Shown piece after piece: positions 1 through 11,367 of a stretch of DNA of 64,000 nucleotides. Each line of letters opens with the position of its first letter. The stretch's first letter is position 1. Both the position numbers and the translations under genes were made by a program. Source of the DNA: Globomyces pollinis-pini (taxonomy: Eukaryota > Chytridiomycota > Chytridiomycetes > Rhizophydiales > Globomycetaceae); the NCBI GenBank assembly GCA_025399215.1, contig MU621119.1:1-64000 (forward strand). The letters run 5' to 3'. The notes under the pieces are model-generated. The model made no database searches. It saw only the letters and a list, made by a program, of their open reading frames with translations, and was not told the origin of the DNA.

Positions 1-141
1 GCCGACATTCCAATTGGTACCTCCGTTCAATGGAAAGTCATTGTGACCAATGGATCTCAAACCAAGTGGGAATGTGGAGGTAATCGTTCACTGGTTGTTT
101 CATCTACCTCATCCATCACAACTGCTGCAACCATTTGTTAG
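1..141 (+). CDS. C-terminal end of a CBM20 starch-binding protein (partial)
   Basis: The first 46 codons visible are in frame from base 1 to a TAG at 139-141; the rest of the gene lies off the left edge. The peptide has the end of a family-20 carbohydrate-binding module: a VQWKVIV strand, then TKWECGGNRSLVV, matching the conserved W..K and W-E-x-G-x-N-R signature of CBM20. The protein stops soon after a Ser/Thr-rich tail. CBM20 domains bind starch or glycogen and are found at the C-terminus of secreted amylases and glucoamylases, so an extracellular or vacuolar polysaccharide-active enzyme is likely, but the catalytic part is not visible. An AATAAA at 154-159 follows directly and probably serves as its polyadenylation signal. 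Confidence 0.7.
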   Translation, partial: ADIPIGTSVQWKVIVTNGSQTKWECGGNRSLVVSSTSSITTAATIC

Positions 142-296
142 ACTGTTTTATATAATAAATCATTTTTGTATCTGGAAAAATCTGCTTTCTTGTATTCTTT
201 GAAATACCTACTTTTCATCGTGATTTTTAGATTTTATTCACAAGCTTTAATGGTCTGAAATGCGGTAGATGATTTAAAATGTTTTATTGAGTATAT

Positions 297-1169
297 CTAA
301 TTGACATCATTGTGATTGATTACTGCTAGAGCCAATTCAGTTTGAACAAAGTCAACTTCAATGACCCCAAGTCTTCCAGTACGATAAGCATTGATCACTT
401 GAGCCAATACGCGATTAGTATCTGGGGCAACCTTCTCAGGATATGAGTAATCATTGTTTTGTGCTGGAGTGACTGCAGCACTAATTGAAGAGATTCCACC
501 ATTCTTAATCACATTTGTAGATTTAATGTAGTCCATACATTTGTTGATCAAGTTTCCCCAATTTCCATCTTTCGTGACACCCCAAGAATCAGTGATTGGA
601 ATATTTTCGGTGTTGAATTGTGAATCACCTACAATGGCAATTCGTTTGTTTTTGGCAACAAGTTGAGAATAATTCAAACTGGAATAATCTGATTTGGTCA
701 TTTTTAAATCTCCAAACATATTTTGAAGTTTGTTAGGTAAGGCTTTCAAAGCATTGTTTGTATTTGAATCCTTATAGTCACCATCAATTACAAAATCAAG
801 AATCAAGATTTCACCAGCATTTTGTTTTATCCAGCTCTGAATGGACACTAGTGCATCATCCAGTTTTTGCTTGCTTAAGAGCGTGTGAGAGAAGAAAATT
901 GTATTATCACGTTCAGCAATTCGCAGATCCAGATACCGAACACCTTTGTTCAACAGAACTGTAATCGAGTCTGATTGACAGATGGTCCACAAGCCAGGTA
1001 AAGCATTATACCAAGGGACAGACAAGTAACCTGCATGATGTGCTCCTGGAATATCGATTTCGTTTAAGCGACGACCACCAATTACAGATGCTTTTTCAGC
1101 CATCCATGTGGATAATGAGATAGCAACAGCTTGGCAAACTAAGATCAGGGTGATTGCGTTGAAGATCAT
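297..1169 (-). CDS. Secreted PI-PLC X-domain-like phosphodiesterase
   Basis: Intronless 290-residue gene. Residues 1-17 are a hydrophobic signal peptide. The rest fits the phosphatidylinositol-specific phospholipase C X-domain fold in its small, bacterial-like form: an IPGAHHAG motif (the IPGTHxS active-site histidine region), RYLDLRI, then FFSHTLL holding the second histidine position, and a late GVIEVDF strand. Members cleave phosphatidylinositol or GPI anchors without calcium, or act as secreted lectin-like proteins. The first His (AHH) and second His (FSH) are both present, so activity is plausible. No GPI signal or membrane helix is seen at the C-terminus. The start is the only ATG that gives a signal peptide. 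Confidence 0.75.
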   Translation of the reverse strand: MIFNAITLILVCQAVAISLSTWMAEKASVIGGRRLNEIDIPGAHHAGYLSVPWYNALPGLWTICQSDSITVLLNKGVRYLDLRIAERDNTIFFSHTLLSKQKLDDALVSIQSWIKQNAGEILILDFVIDGDYKDSNTNNALKALPNKLQNMFGDLKMTKSDYSSLNYSQLVAKNKRIAIVGDSQFNTENIPITDSWGVTKDGNWGNLINKCMDYIKSTNVIKNGGISSISAAVTPAQNNDYSYPEKVAPDTNRVLAQVINAYRTGRLGVIEVDFVQTELALAVINHNDVN

Positions 1170-2087
1170 TTTGATAATTAGTATTGCCTATTCTTTGTCG
1201 ATTTAAATACAAATTTGAATCACATGCATTTGTAACGGTGCGACCTATTATTATCAGGGGTAAAAAGGATCAATCATTTTAGACAGTAATCAAACAGTAA
1301 ATAAGGGCCGTTCTTATGATCACAGATACCCATCAAGATGCGTCAACCAAGGTAGGGTTAATATGCCATATTTATCTTGATAAGAAGGAATCAAACGTTC
1401 ACTGTAACATTACTGGGCTCTTTGTAGAACAGGGTTCTTCCATGTGTCTATGCGGATTCCAAACAGGCGCGACTCATTCGAACGTTTCGTCCTTCTTGAG
1501 AGGTGTGGGTTGATAAGATATTCTCATCTCTCCAGCAAAACCATTCATTGGCATTGATAAAGGTTACATAAGTAACTTATTCAGTCACGATTGTCTGTGA
1601 GTAGCGTATGGTAGTACAAGTTAAAGTGTTCCCAAAAGTACCAATATTGATTGAAGGGGTTTTCAAATATGAAATAGCTTTGAGTTATATATTTTTTATC
1701 ACTTATCACGAACGCTCAGCATTATAGAAGCAAAGATTGATGCTTTCTTCTTCCACTTTTTATCCTTATAACACATTCACATTTCAATTTCCACCAAAAC
1801 AACGTGATTTAATTTACCATAAATGGTACTCAAACATGCATTGACAGATCTAACTCATGAATGAGCTTTTAACCAGAGGGTTAAAATAGTTTGTTATGTC
1901 ACTACCCAATGGCATAAAACCATCCAACAATAACTTTGCAAGCAATTATTTTGGAGCAGACTGATAGTTTCAGGTACTTCTGAAAAACTTGGGGAACTAC
2001 TTCATTAGCAATCGTTCAACTTACTTGGACTGTTACGGATAAATCCAATTGATTGGTGGAAAAGATCGAATTTTTCCTTTTAAATTG
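1170..2087. other. Intergenic, no gene recognised
   Basis: About 920 bases between two divergently transcribed genes. The only open frame is a 65-codon one near 1316-1513 without family resemblance. I see no tRNA, repeat or conserved coding pattern. It presumably holds the promoters of the PI-PLC-like and SelO genes. Confidence 0.5.
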
Positions 2088-3911
2088 ATGCATTTTAGAC
2101 AATTTGATTTAACAAAAATGGCATCAAAATTAACTGACTTAAAGATTAAAAACCATCTCACAAGAACTCTGATACCGGATAAGGAAATACTAGGCGACCC
2201 AATGAAAGCACCAATTGAAGTTCCTAAAGCTTCAATAATCCCTCGTCAAGTACATCACGCTCATTATTCTTTTACCAAACCACAAGAGGCTCCGGATGCA
2301 AAACTATTGTCATTTAACAAGCAGATGATGGATTCATTAGAGTTGGATTCGGATTCGATTTTTGCAAATCATGATGCAAACAAGGAATTTGTTGATATAT
2401 TATCTGGGAATAGCTGCTTTCCAAACTCTCACCCCTGGTCGTTGGCCTATGGGGGCCATCAATTTGGAAGTTGGGCTGGGCAATTGGTAATTTTCTTGTC
2501 ATTCAACCATTGTAGGGTGATGGTCGAGCAATTTCTTTGGCTCAAGTTGAAGTGAAAGGTCAATTGTGGGAATTACAACTTAAAGGAGCTGGTTTGACCC
2601 CATATTCCAGGTTTGCAGATGGTTACGCTGTGTTGAGATCATCTATTCGTGAATATTTGGCTGCTGAAGCAATGCATTCGCTGAATGTACCTACCTCACG
2701 TTCACTATCCATTATTAACTCGTAATCTTATATATTGTTGATCATATTTAGTACACGTGCTGTTCAACGTGAAACTATTGAAAATAGCGCTATAGTATGT
2801 AGAGTCGCCCCAAGTTGGATTCGATTTGGAAGCTTTGAATTATTCTATTCAAGAGGCGATACTGAATCTCTAAAACTGCTAGCAGATTACTGTATTGAGT
2901 ACCATTTCCAACATTTATTACAGACTCCAATGGGCAATGATAGAACGGAAGTATATTATTCCTTTCTACAAGATGTTGTTGATCGTACAGCGGAAATGAT
3001 AGCGCATTGGCAATCCGTAGGTAAAAGTATCGTAGTTCATTCTCTCAGGGTTTTGCCATGGTGTGATGAATACAGACAATTTTTCAGTTTTAGGTCTAAC
3101 GATAGACTATGGTCCCTATCAATTTTTGAATGAATATGACCCGCATTATATTTGTAACCATTCAGACGAAACTGGACGTTATGCATTTAGTGAACAACCT
3201 ACGGTTGCACTATGGAATTTGATTAGATTGGCATCTGCATTATCTCCCTTAATGAAAACTGATGAATCACCAGAAGCGATAAAAACTGTCCAAGAAAGGT
3301 TGAATCTCATCTTGAAATCCTTTAACCGTACCTTAAGCACAAAATATCATTCCTTGCTTTGTCAAAAGCTTGGTTACGTAGATTTCGGGACAGAAACTTT
3401 CAAAGTAACTGATGAACTTATCATAAATGTGATCCAGCCTTTGTTGGTATTGATGCATGAAGCCAAATTAGATTATACTCGATTCTTTAGATACTTGTCA
3501 AATCTCTCACTGGAACCCAAGACATTTACAGAAGATATGGTCTTAGAATGGCAAAAATGCTCCTATTTAAGCAAGGAAGAACTAGAGAAAGTCGATGCGG
3601 ATTCCGAAACGGGAACTTCATTGACCACTCAAATGTCAATATGGTACATCAGCTATCGCCAATCTCAACAGCACATTGACCCCATTTTACGTCGTAAAGG
3701 GATGTTACAAGCCAATCCAAGATACACTCTCAGAAATCACATTGTTCAACATGTGATTGACGAAGTTGAAGCCGGAAATGAGGATATTTTAAACCAATAT
3801 TTAAAGGTTCTACAGGCTCCATTTGATGATGGAACGGTAGAGGAAATCAAGCTCTTTGATCAGATGGTTCCGACACATTTATCACAGTTGAAATGTAGTT
3901 GCTCGTCTTAA
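2088..3911 (+). CDS. FMP40: Selenoprotein-O family pseudokinase AMPylase (Cys form)
   Basis: Four exons: 2088-2486, 2516-2721, 2752-3020, 3049-3911, giving 578 residues; introns are 29, 30 and 28 nt. The start may instead be the ATG at 2118. SelO/YdiU proteins are mitochondrial or bacterial enzymes with a protein-kinase fold that transfer AMP to Ser/Thr/Tyr. Visible motifs are [56 protein letters not shown] and the metal-binding [20 protein letters not shown]. The C-terminus is CSCSS: animals carry selenocysteine three residues from the end, here it is cysteine, as in yeast and bacteria. The splice junctions fall inside conserved motifs, which fixes them well. Confidence 0.93.
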
Positions 3912-4288
3912 AGGTTTTATCGCAGTTGAAACTGATTGCTTGTCCCAAGATCTTTGTGTAATATACTTCTGCAAAATCATTGTTGCTTTACAATTCTGAA
4001 ATGTATATCCAAATTCTAGTTTGTTGGTTCATTCTTCAGTTTAAAGTTCATGTTAAGGATACTGAGGACGTTTAAAATGTTCGACTTATAATAGTTCCAT
4101 TACTTCAAAAATGTCTAACTCATATCAGTTTTGGAATGAAATTCTTTTGTTGAATGGCTTTGTCGCCAGTAATTAATAAGTTGATTCTCCTATCAAAGAA
4201 TGACTTAACACCGTAAATTTTAATTTGGCGATACTTGGAGCATTCTAAAATATTTGCAGAGTTCTGTGTAGGTTTACATCTACCATTC
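3912..4288. other. Intergenic, possible missing 5' exon
   Basis: About 375 bases. No recognisable gene. It could hold a short first exon of the following membrane protein, whose N-terminus is uncertain, but I cannot support one. Confidence 0.4.
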
Positions 4289-5327
4289 ATGATTACTCAG
4301 CACAAACTACAGTTTTTCGTGATTTTTTATCTTTATCATTCACTGATGCCCACCATATCACCATCCCACTATTTCTATTTGTTGTTTCCAATTATTAACT
4401 TTTTTATTCAACTCGTAATTGTAGTTGTTTGCTATCGACGCGTTATAATCAGTTTAATCAAGGATAAAGGAATTGGAATTACAACTATATTCATCTTGGA
4501 AGCTACCGTCTGCATTATATCATTCTTGGCTGGTGGCTTCTTTATTACGAGGTTGCTGCCAGTTTGGGATGCATTCAGTTGTACAATATTCCATGGTTTG
4601 ATGTGATATTGTAACTTTAGGACTGGTCATGCTCGCGTTTGATTTGCAATTATGTGTATATACTGCCATACAATATATCCGATTCATCAAACCTCTACAA
4701 TTATGGAGTGAAATATATGAAAAGATTATGATTGGAATCATGACAGTGACAGTTATTGCTGGGTACGTTAATGTGATCGTATATTTATCATAACAGAGGT
4801 GTAGGCCAGAAAGGAATGCGAGGACCTGAAGGAACTTGTGATTTCATTCATCATCCTGTAGTTTTGGTAGCTATAAATGCAACGCACTTGATCTTTGAGG
4901 TCGCCATTTTAATCACGTAAGAAAATCAAGGAATTGATCTAATGATGGTTTATAGATATATGAGAAATTTCAAGCAAATTCAGTCAAATATGGTACGAGA
5001 CAAAATTGCTCACCAAAAAATATCATTCATGCTTCAGGCGATGAATGTAGTATTGATTTTATTTGCCATGTGGATCATTGCCTGGGCAGTGATGAATGGA
5101 ATACCAGGTAAATGCTACCAAGATTCTTTAAAACCATAGATCAAATGAACTTGATTGTGGTTGCTGCCAATATACACTTCACATTGTTGATATTCTTTAT
5201 CGGATTTCCTCATTTGGTGCAACAGACGATACGATCTCGTGAACAAAGTGCCCAGAATACCATTCAAAGATCAACCGTACAACGAGCTTTATCCCCAAGT
5301 ATACCATATCCTGCTTCTGCGGCATGA
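4289..5327 (+). CDS. Multi-pass membrane protein, GPCR-like topology
   Basis: Exons 4289-4595, 4621-4762, 4797-4916, 4956-5107, 5140-5327 (introns 25, 34, 39, 32 nt), about 302 residues. I count six to seven hydrophobic helices: near HYFYLLFPIINFFIQLVIVV, TTIFILEATVCIISFLAGGF, a segment after the first splice, a MIGIMTVTVIAG helix, VVLVAINATHLIFEVAILIT, a VVLILFAMWIIAWAV helix and a final LIVVAANIHFTLLIFFIGF helix, then a polar Ser/Gln/Arg-rich tail. This resembles seven-helix receptor-like proteins of early fungi but I cannot name a family. Start chosen as the first ATG in the first open frame; an upstream exon is possible. Its 3' end faces DJ-1, converging at about 120 bases. Confidence 0.6.
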
Positions 5328-5450
5328 ATAAAGAGACTGGAAATCCAGACAAGAGATTAATATATTCTAGATTATGATATTGAATGCTTAGCATTCCAAT
5401 TTGCAAAGACTGAGTACTGCAGGTCAAAGTTCTTTATTGCCATTGGTAAA

Positions 5451-6119
5451 TTATAAAGGTGACTTGACCAATTGACATCTCTCAATTCCGCAAAGTATTT
5501 CAACGACTTTCAGAGCAAATTCAAACGCTGTTCCAGGACCTAAATTAAATTATTGGCATTTAAAATAAACCTCTGGCAGTGACTAGGTTTTCACATACAA
5601 CAACGTTTTGATCCAAATATTCAAAATCTTGATCTAACTGTGATTTGACACTAGGATGGCTTGTCAATTGTTTCTGTTGATGAACGTTTGCCGCTTTCAA
5701 GCTCAATGGTGCTATATATCAATATACTCCATTAATCAACCTGCGCATATTACAGCCAATAGTTTGGAACTTTTATACTGTTGTTGGATCAACTTTTGTA
5801 CCAGTGGTGAACTACAAAACGTTTGTGCTCCTTTTAATCCTCCAGGAAGTAATAACACATCAAATGAATTCTATCTTATGTCAAGTTTGAATTCATATAT
5901 ACTGTGTCTTTTATGGATTCTAATGCAATATCAGGGACTATCTTTACATTTCTGGAGCAAACCACTGGATCTTGACCTTCAACACCAGCGACTGTGACTT
6001 CAATATTTGCTCTTCTCAGGATGTCAATAGAAATCACTGATCATTAGCATTCAGGTGTTTATCGAACCTGCTTCCATCTCTTCTGTTCCATTTGCAATCA
6101 ATACAAGGGCAGATACCAT
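5451..6119 (-). CDS. DJ-1: DJ-1/PARK7-family protein
   Basis: Five exons on the minus strand: 6068-6119, 5903-6036, 5741-5870, 5571-5711, 5451-5539 (introns 31, 32, 29, 31 nt), 181 residues, close to the 189 of human DJ-1. Motifs in order: VLIANGTEEMEA at the N-terminus, VTVAGVEGQDPVVCSRNVKI, FDVLLLPGGLKGAQ, the nucleophile elbow AVICA (catalytic Cys), TSHPSV, and ARGPGTAFEFALKVVEILCG near the end. DJ-1 proteins protect against oxidative and glyoxal stress as glyoxalase/deglycase-like or chaperone-like proteins. The gene is invisible to single-frame reading because each exon is under 150 bases; the spliced frame is unbroken. Confidence 0.93.
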
Positions 6120-6386
6120 TAAAATTCAAGATAAAAATTTTGAGTTTCTTCTACCATACAACAATTTCATTTCATGATTGGTTGCATTTAAGGTCGAAGT
6201 TGATGACTGTATATTCGGTGAATACTATTCAAGACAGAGTGAACATTAAATGCAATTTCTACATTCATTCATTTTTATGATTGACTCGAATATTGTCTTT
6301 CCAGTTATGTATCCTATGTTGTTTTGCCCAACTCAATTCACAGTTAAACCCAAGGTGTTAAAACGCGTCTAATTCGATTTCACTTT

Positions 6387-7865
6387 ATGAAACCACGTTA
6401 TCGCAAAACCTTCAATTTGCTATTGATATTGTTGAGCTCAGAATATATCGAACAAGAGAGCAAATCCCAAATTTTCAATATGCTCTTGCTTGTCACCAAC
6501 GAATCAATTAAATCAGATTGCACCATTGCTGAAAAGAGAACGTGTTCATGGAATCTTTCCAATATGAAAAGCTCTTCATTGAAAATAACCAAATCCCAGA
6601 AGAGTTTTTTGTCATTAAATGGTCTCTCGGCGGACCTAAAGCTTTTAATTTTGGGGTATGTTGATCAAATTACTTTATCAAATATCTCAAGAGTTGATAA
6701 AGAATGGAAGGAATTAAGCATGTGTATGCTGTACAAATATCCCAAACTAACTTCATCGCGATCTATTAAACTGTTCTTGCATCAACTAGAGATCTACCCC
6801 CAATATCAGAAATATGTCAGAAAAATCTCTTTTTATACAAAACCTGAGAGAGATGTACCGAACTTAATATCGGAATTTTGCAAGGAGAAGAATATCGTAT
6901 CAGAATCTTTTGGTATTAATTAATTGTTAACCCAAGGAATATATGATATTTTGCGAGAGGAGGCGAAAGAGACTGGTTATTCTACTTCCGATTGCACTAT
7001 AATAAGCCCAATATTCTTACGTTTCGCTGCTCTAACAAGAAATTGTGAGTTTGATTTATATAGCACCTACAATGATAGTATATCATGTATGTCTCTATGC
7101 TCACAGAATCCTTTCCCCAGTGTCATTGATTGTATTTCAAAAGATCTGAATACTTTGATTGACAGGTGTAGAGTTTGGCTTCAAGATTTAAGTGAATGGT
7201 CTTGTTTGAATCTGCCTTTATCGCGCTATGTAAAGATATGTACCTTTTTATTGGGCGTATTCAAATACAAGATTATTCCAGATATACTGCTGGTAAATTC
7301 AAAAACCATTTCGAAAAGTGGACAAATCGTTACAGATAAATGTTATCGATTTTCCAAAGAATGTTTTCGATTATCATGTGCGGAGGTTTGTTTTTTCAGC
7401 AAATCAAACATGAGATTTATCAACATCCATCATTTGATTCAGTATCGCACTATGGTATCTCCTGATTTGTTGGACATGAAAGTTTTAACTGGTTGTTTGA
7501 AATTACAAGGTTATCAGTTACCAAGTACACAAGATTGGACGTTTGCTACAAAAATCATATCTGTTATTAAAATGATATTTGGAAAAGATTCTTATGATCT
7601 TAATTTCGCTGCTTTTGTTGCTGAACCGAGGGCATTTACATTTGAAAGTCCAACTAACATACATGAAATATTAAAGGAATTGAATAATATACAATCAAAT
7701 GGTGTTTCGAAATCATTACTGGTTTGGAAAAAACAACTTTGGAATAATTTGGTTCATTTTCAGGCACAAATTGAAATAACTGATTCCATTACATTAGAGA
7801 ATTTTATAACAAAAAAGAGACTCTATATGGATGAACAGAATTTGTTTGATTTTAATAATATATAG
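6387..7865 (+). CDS. F-box protein, first of a tandem pair
   Basis: Two exons, 6387-6912 and 6937-7865, 484 residues. The F-box sits near residues 79-120 (LSADLKLLILGYVDQITLSN, then VDKEWKELSMCMLYKYPKL). The C-terminal 300 residues have no named domain but align with the downstream gene: the order TLIDRCRVWLQDLSEW ... CTFLLG ... LIQYRTMV is kept in both. F-box proteins are substrate receptors of SCF ubiquitin ligases. The two reading frames are separated only by a TAA that lies inside a 24-nt GT..AG segment (6913-6936); the paralogue has an intron at the same place, so I join them. The first 60 residues lack conservation and the true start may be further in. Confidence 0.7.
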
Positions 7866-7964
7866 TTCTAAATAAAAATCTTAAGTTTTGTACTGGATGT
7901 TTTTAAGCTTGACGTGACCGTGGAGTTTGGCTACAACTATATGAAACTGCCGCCCTTTTAAAAC

Positions 7965-9656
7965 ATGGGAATGGATCCGAATAGAATTATGTCTCGTATC
8001 CGTAAACTATTCAGTGTATTGGTGCTGGTGATCGAATGGGAGTCAAAACAATTGACAGGGACTTCAAAAAACACTTGGAATACTTTATTTCTCGTCAGCC
8101 ATTTGATTTGCCATTTGAAATTGAAATCATTAGAATGCTCACTACAATCTCCATTAGAAATTATCAAAGAACCTGCAAATCTTCAGAAACCCCAAACCGT
8201 GTCAATTAATGGGTCAAAGGACAGTGCATTGGATAATTTACCAAATGAATTAAAACTAATGATATTAGAACATTTGGAAAGTCAGGAAACATTAAGTAAT
8301 ATGGCTTTGGTGAATAAAAATTGGAATGTACTATGCAATCAATTACTCTACCAATGTCCTCAACTAACATCAATCAACTCGATTTACAAATTTGTCCAAA
8401 ATGTAAATGACAATCAGTATTTTAGAAAATCCATATCGGCAATTAGATTCCTACCTACTTCTGTTGGAACTTTATCCGGCAGGCCATATGCGAAACATGG
8501 ATCAATACCATACACCCATTCAGGTAAACCATAATTGGAATACTAACAAATCAAAGGACTTTTTAGGCTATTGATCGATTCTAGGAATACGATTACCTAT
8601 AAGGAGAATCTTATTCATCCTCTATTTTATCAGCTTGCCAGGTTAACTGTGAAAACTACCAAAATCGAAGAATTCTGTAGTCATAAAGAAAAACAATCGC
8701 CTATTTTACGATCAATCCCACAACTAGAGTCTGAAAGATCAATCAATATGGTGCCATCTTCATCTAAGACTTTATACCACCTATTAGATACTTGTAGAAA
8801 GTGGCATGATGAATTTCCAGAATGGAATGGCATAAAAGATTCGCCTTCGGAATGCTTGGAGACTTGCAAATTACTATTAGAATGGTTTCAGGGGGACTTT
8901 CATTCTATTTGGCACCTTATAGGTAGTGACACCGTGAGAGCTGTGAAGCATCTTGTAAACAATCAATGTCGGTCATTTCTATCACACTTAAATGCTGCAC
9001 TGTTGCTTCAAGTGAGGTTTGTCACGGGAACTAGCCAAAGGCTATTGGATTGTTACTGTGTTATCTACTACAGAACCTTAGCTTTAGCTCAGCAACTAAA
9101 TGTGCAAAAACTGATTGATTGTTTGGGAATTCCAGTTGGACAGGAAGGAATACCAAAATACAATGACTTTGGCAATGAAATATTAAAGGTGGTTGATGTT
9201 GCAGTACAATCAGAAGAAAACGATAAAAATTGTGAATTAGACACGTCAACACCAACGAATAATGACAAATATGAAAGTGTTCAAAAATATGGCTCTTTAA
9301 CCAATAATCAACAGGCAGCGAGATGTATTTATGAAGCATTAATTATCATTTTTCATTACCAATTGCCATCAAATTATAACTCATATACCGAAATCCCAAT
9401 TTCTCTTTTACGGGATATCATAGTTGCTACCCCACCATCATCTTTAAATGGAGAAACAGCGGAGTTGGTTAAACGTCTTATCAATGTTCAACTTTCTCCA
9501 ATGGACCCATCAACCGAGGATTTGTCGATTTGGTTGGAATGGATGGGCGAATTAGTTCAATGGCATAATGCAAGTAAAGAAATGGAACCAGTTAAGGAGT
9601 TGTTGAGGCAGAGTATGTCAAAAATTGATATACTTCGAAGTATACAGGTAATTTAG
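7965..9656 (+). CDS. F-box protein, second of a tandem pair
   Basis: Exons 7965-8523 and 8557-9656 with a 33-nt intron, 552 residues. The F-box is at about residues 85-125 (LDNLPNELKLMILEHLES, ALVNKNWNVLCNQLLYQCPQL). The C-terminal region is homologous to that of the gene 100 bases upstream (HLLDTCRKWHDEFPEW, TCKLLLEWF, YCVIYYRTLALAQQL), so the pair arose by tandem duplication. The inserted segment near residues 410-450 (Asn/Asp/Thr-rich) is not present in the first copy. Probable role: substrate adaptor of an SCF E3 ligase. A second acceptor ten bases downstream of the chosen one gives a stop, which decides the splice. Confidence 0.7.
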
Positions 9657-9969
9657 TGTATGAATAATATGTAGCGACGTTATGGAATCATGTTTATGGA
9701 ATAATAAAATTCAATGTTTTAACACATTTTATATCCAATAGTGAGAATAGTGTGATTGATAACGACATAAAACAGCATTTGATGGTTTTGGTTGCCTCAA
9801 ACTCATCCGCATCACCAACCATCACGTAGAGTAATAATAATCAGCGCGTCATTCGTTATAGTCTATTTTTAAGATGACGACTTTTAACGAAATGTTTCAT
9901 TGGGTGACGTAAGAGTCATTTGACTAGGCGTTATAAGAACCATCCACTCCAAAGTTGACATACAGAAAA
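9657..9969. other. Intergenic with CRE/AP-1-like sites
   Basis: About 310 bases between F-box genes. It contains GTGACGTAAGAGTCATTTGAC-like sequence around 9903-9924, i.e. a TGACGTAA half-CRE next to an AGTCA element, upstream of the ankyrin gene. Nothing else recognised. Confidence 0.4.
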
Positions 9970-11082
9970 ATGAAATTAGAGCATTTACCAACCGAAATTA
10001 TGGACATGATTTTGAACCATGTTAATCTGACCGACTATATATCTTTGGTTTTATCAACCAGGGATTTAACCTTTCGTGCACGTACACAAACGTGGGATAC
10101 ATATTCGGAATCCTTCCAAGTATATCAAATAATCACACATAAATACATATCACCATTACTATACTTTATGGATGATGAACGAATTCAACAATTGATTCAT
10201 CACCAAAACATTCCTACACTTTATCAACTGTTTTTGAAATCAAAACTCAATTCCAATCAAAGTATTGGTTTCATGGAATTAGTCATTCAGTTAGGAGAAA
10301 ACAAAGTGCTGGAATCACTGTTGAATCACAAAAATTCATATTTATGGTTGTTAGAGAACCATCTGATTAGTATTGCCTGTAACTATGGACATCTGGATAC
10401 TTTACAAATTCTCCTTAAGGATCAACGGGTTTTAATTCGTAAAGATATTTTGAATATTGCAATAGATGGTCAATTCTTTGACTGTGTTAAACTATTGTTG
10501 ATGGATTCACGATTAATGGAATATTTTAGCTTTAATGCTATTGGAAAAATCTGTGAGGCTGGCCAACTTGAATTAATTAAATTAATATTATCTGATTCTA
10601 GATTGGATAGCCAAATTTTCAATTTGAGTAGCATTATGATTCAAAGCGCATCAAAGTTTGGACATATAGAATGTGTTCGATTGCTTCTATCAGACAGTAG
10701 AGTAGATCTTCAAGGAGGAATTGTAGCAGCAGCAACAAATGGATATGCTAGGATTGTAGAATTGTTTTTGAATGACAGTCGAATTTTTAGTTCAAATGCA
10801 ATTGATTACGCGATCAGAAATGCATCAGCTAATGGTCATGCTGATTGTGTTAGAGTTCTTTTGTTGGACCAGAGAGTGAATCCAGGATGTTTTCGTAACT
10901 ATTGCGTGAAAATGGCAGCCAAACTAGGACATGTCGACGTTCTCAAGTTGCTGCTTTGTCATCCGAAAGTTGATCCTTCGGCAGATGATTGCTTTGCACT
11001 AAAATTAGCTTGTGAAAGGGGACACTCAGAATGTGTTGAAGAGTTGATGAAATCAAACCAATTTGCTACATATATAGAATAG
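9970..11082 (+). CDS. F-box plus ankyrin-repeat protein
   Basis: Single-exon gene of 370 residues. An F-box-like segment opens the protein (LEHLPTEIMDMILNHV, then DYISLVLSTRDLTF). From about residue 60 to the end are eight or so degenerate ankyrin repeats with the recurring pattern GHLDTLQILL, GHIECVRLLLSD, GHADCVRVLL, GHVDVLKLLL and RGHSECVEELM, spaced by about 33-36 residues. F-box/ankyrin proteins recruit ubiquitin ligases to targets recognised by the repeats. It is third in a row with the two F-box genes upstream but not their paralogue outside the F-box. The ATG at 9970 is the first in frame. Confidence 0.8.
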   Translation: MKLEHLPTEIMDMILNHVNLTDYISLVLSTRDLTFRARTQTWDTYSESFQVYQIITHKYISPLLYFMDDERIQQLIHHQNIPTLYQLFLKSKLNSNQSIGFMELVIQLGENKVLESLLNHKNSYLWLLENHLISIACNYGHLDTLQILLKDQRVLIRKDILNIAIDGQFFDCVKLLLMDSRLMEYFSFNAIGKICEAGQLELIKLILSDSRLDSQIFNLSSIMIQSASKFGHIECVRLLLSDSRVDLQGGIVAAATNGYARIVELFLNDSRIFSSNAIDYAIRNASANGHADCVRVLLLDQRVNPGCFRNYCVKMAAKLGHVDVLKLLLCHPKVDPSADDCFALKLACERGHSECVEELMKSNQFATYIE

Positions 11083-11367
11083 ATTCATAAATATTTTAAC
11101 TCAATAAATTTTCATTTAAATCATAGTTTAGTATATTCCAGATCCCTATTTTGGTGAAACAAGAAATCAATCACGAGTTAGATCTCACGGATCAAAGACT
11201 TTCGATACAGTTACGCTTCCATACGCCTGACCATATGATCGTATGTCAATAAGAATTCCAAAGAGTTCCATCTTCACTAATTTTGTTTATAAACAAAAAC
11301 CTAGTAAACGACCACATTTTATTCGAACACAAAGTCACACCGTTTACACAAAAGACAAATTGATAAA

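Noticed and set aside
1316..1513. 65-codon open frame between the first genes
   Set aside because: No similarity to a family and no supporting exons nearby.
5656..5997. 113-codon plus-strand open frame
   Set aside because: It is the complement of DJ-1 exons and introns; the minus-strand spliced product is clearly DJ-1.
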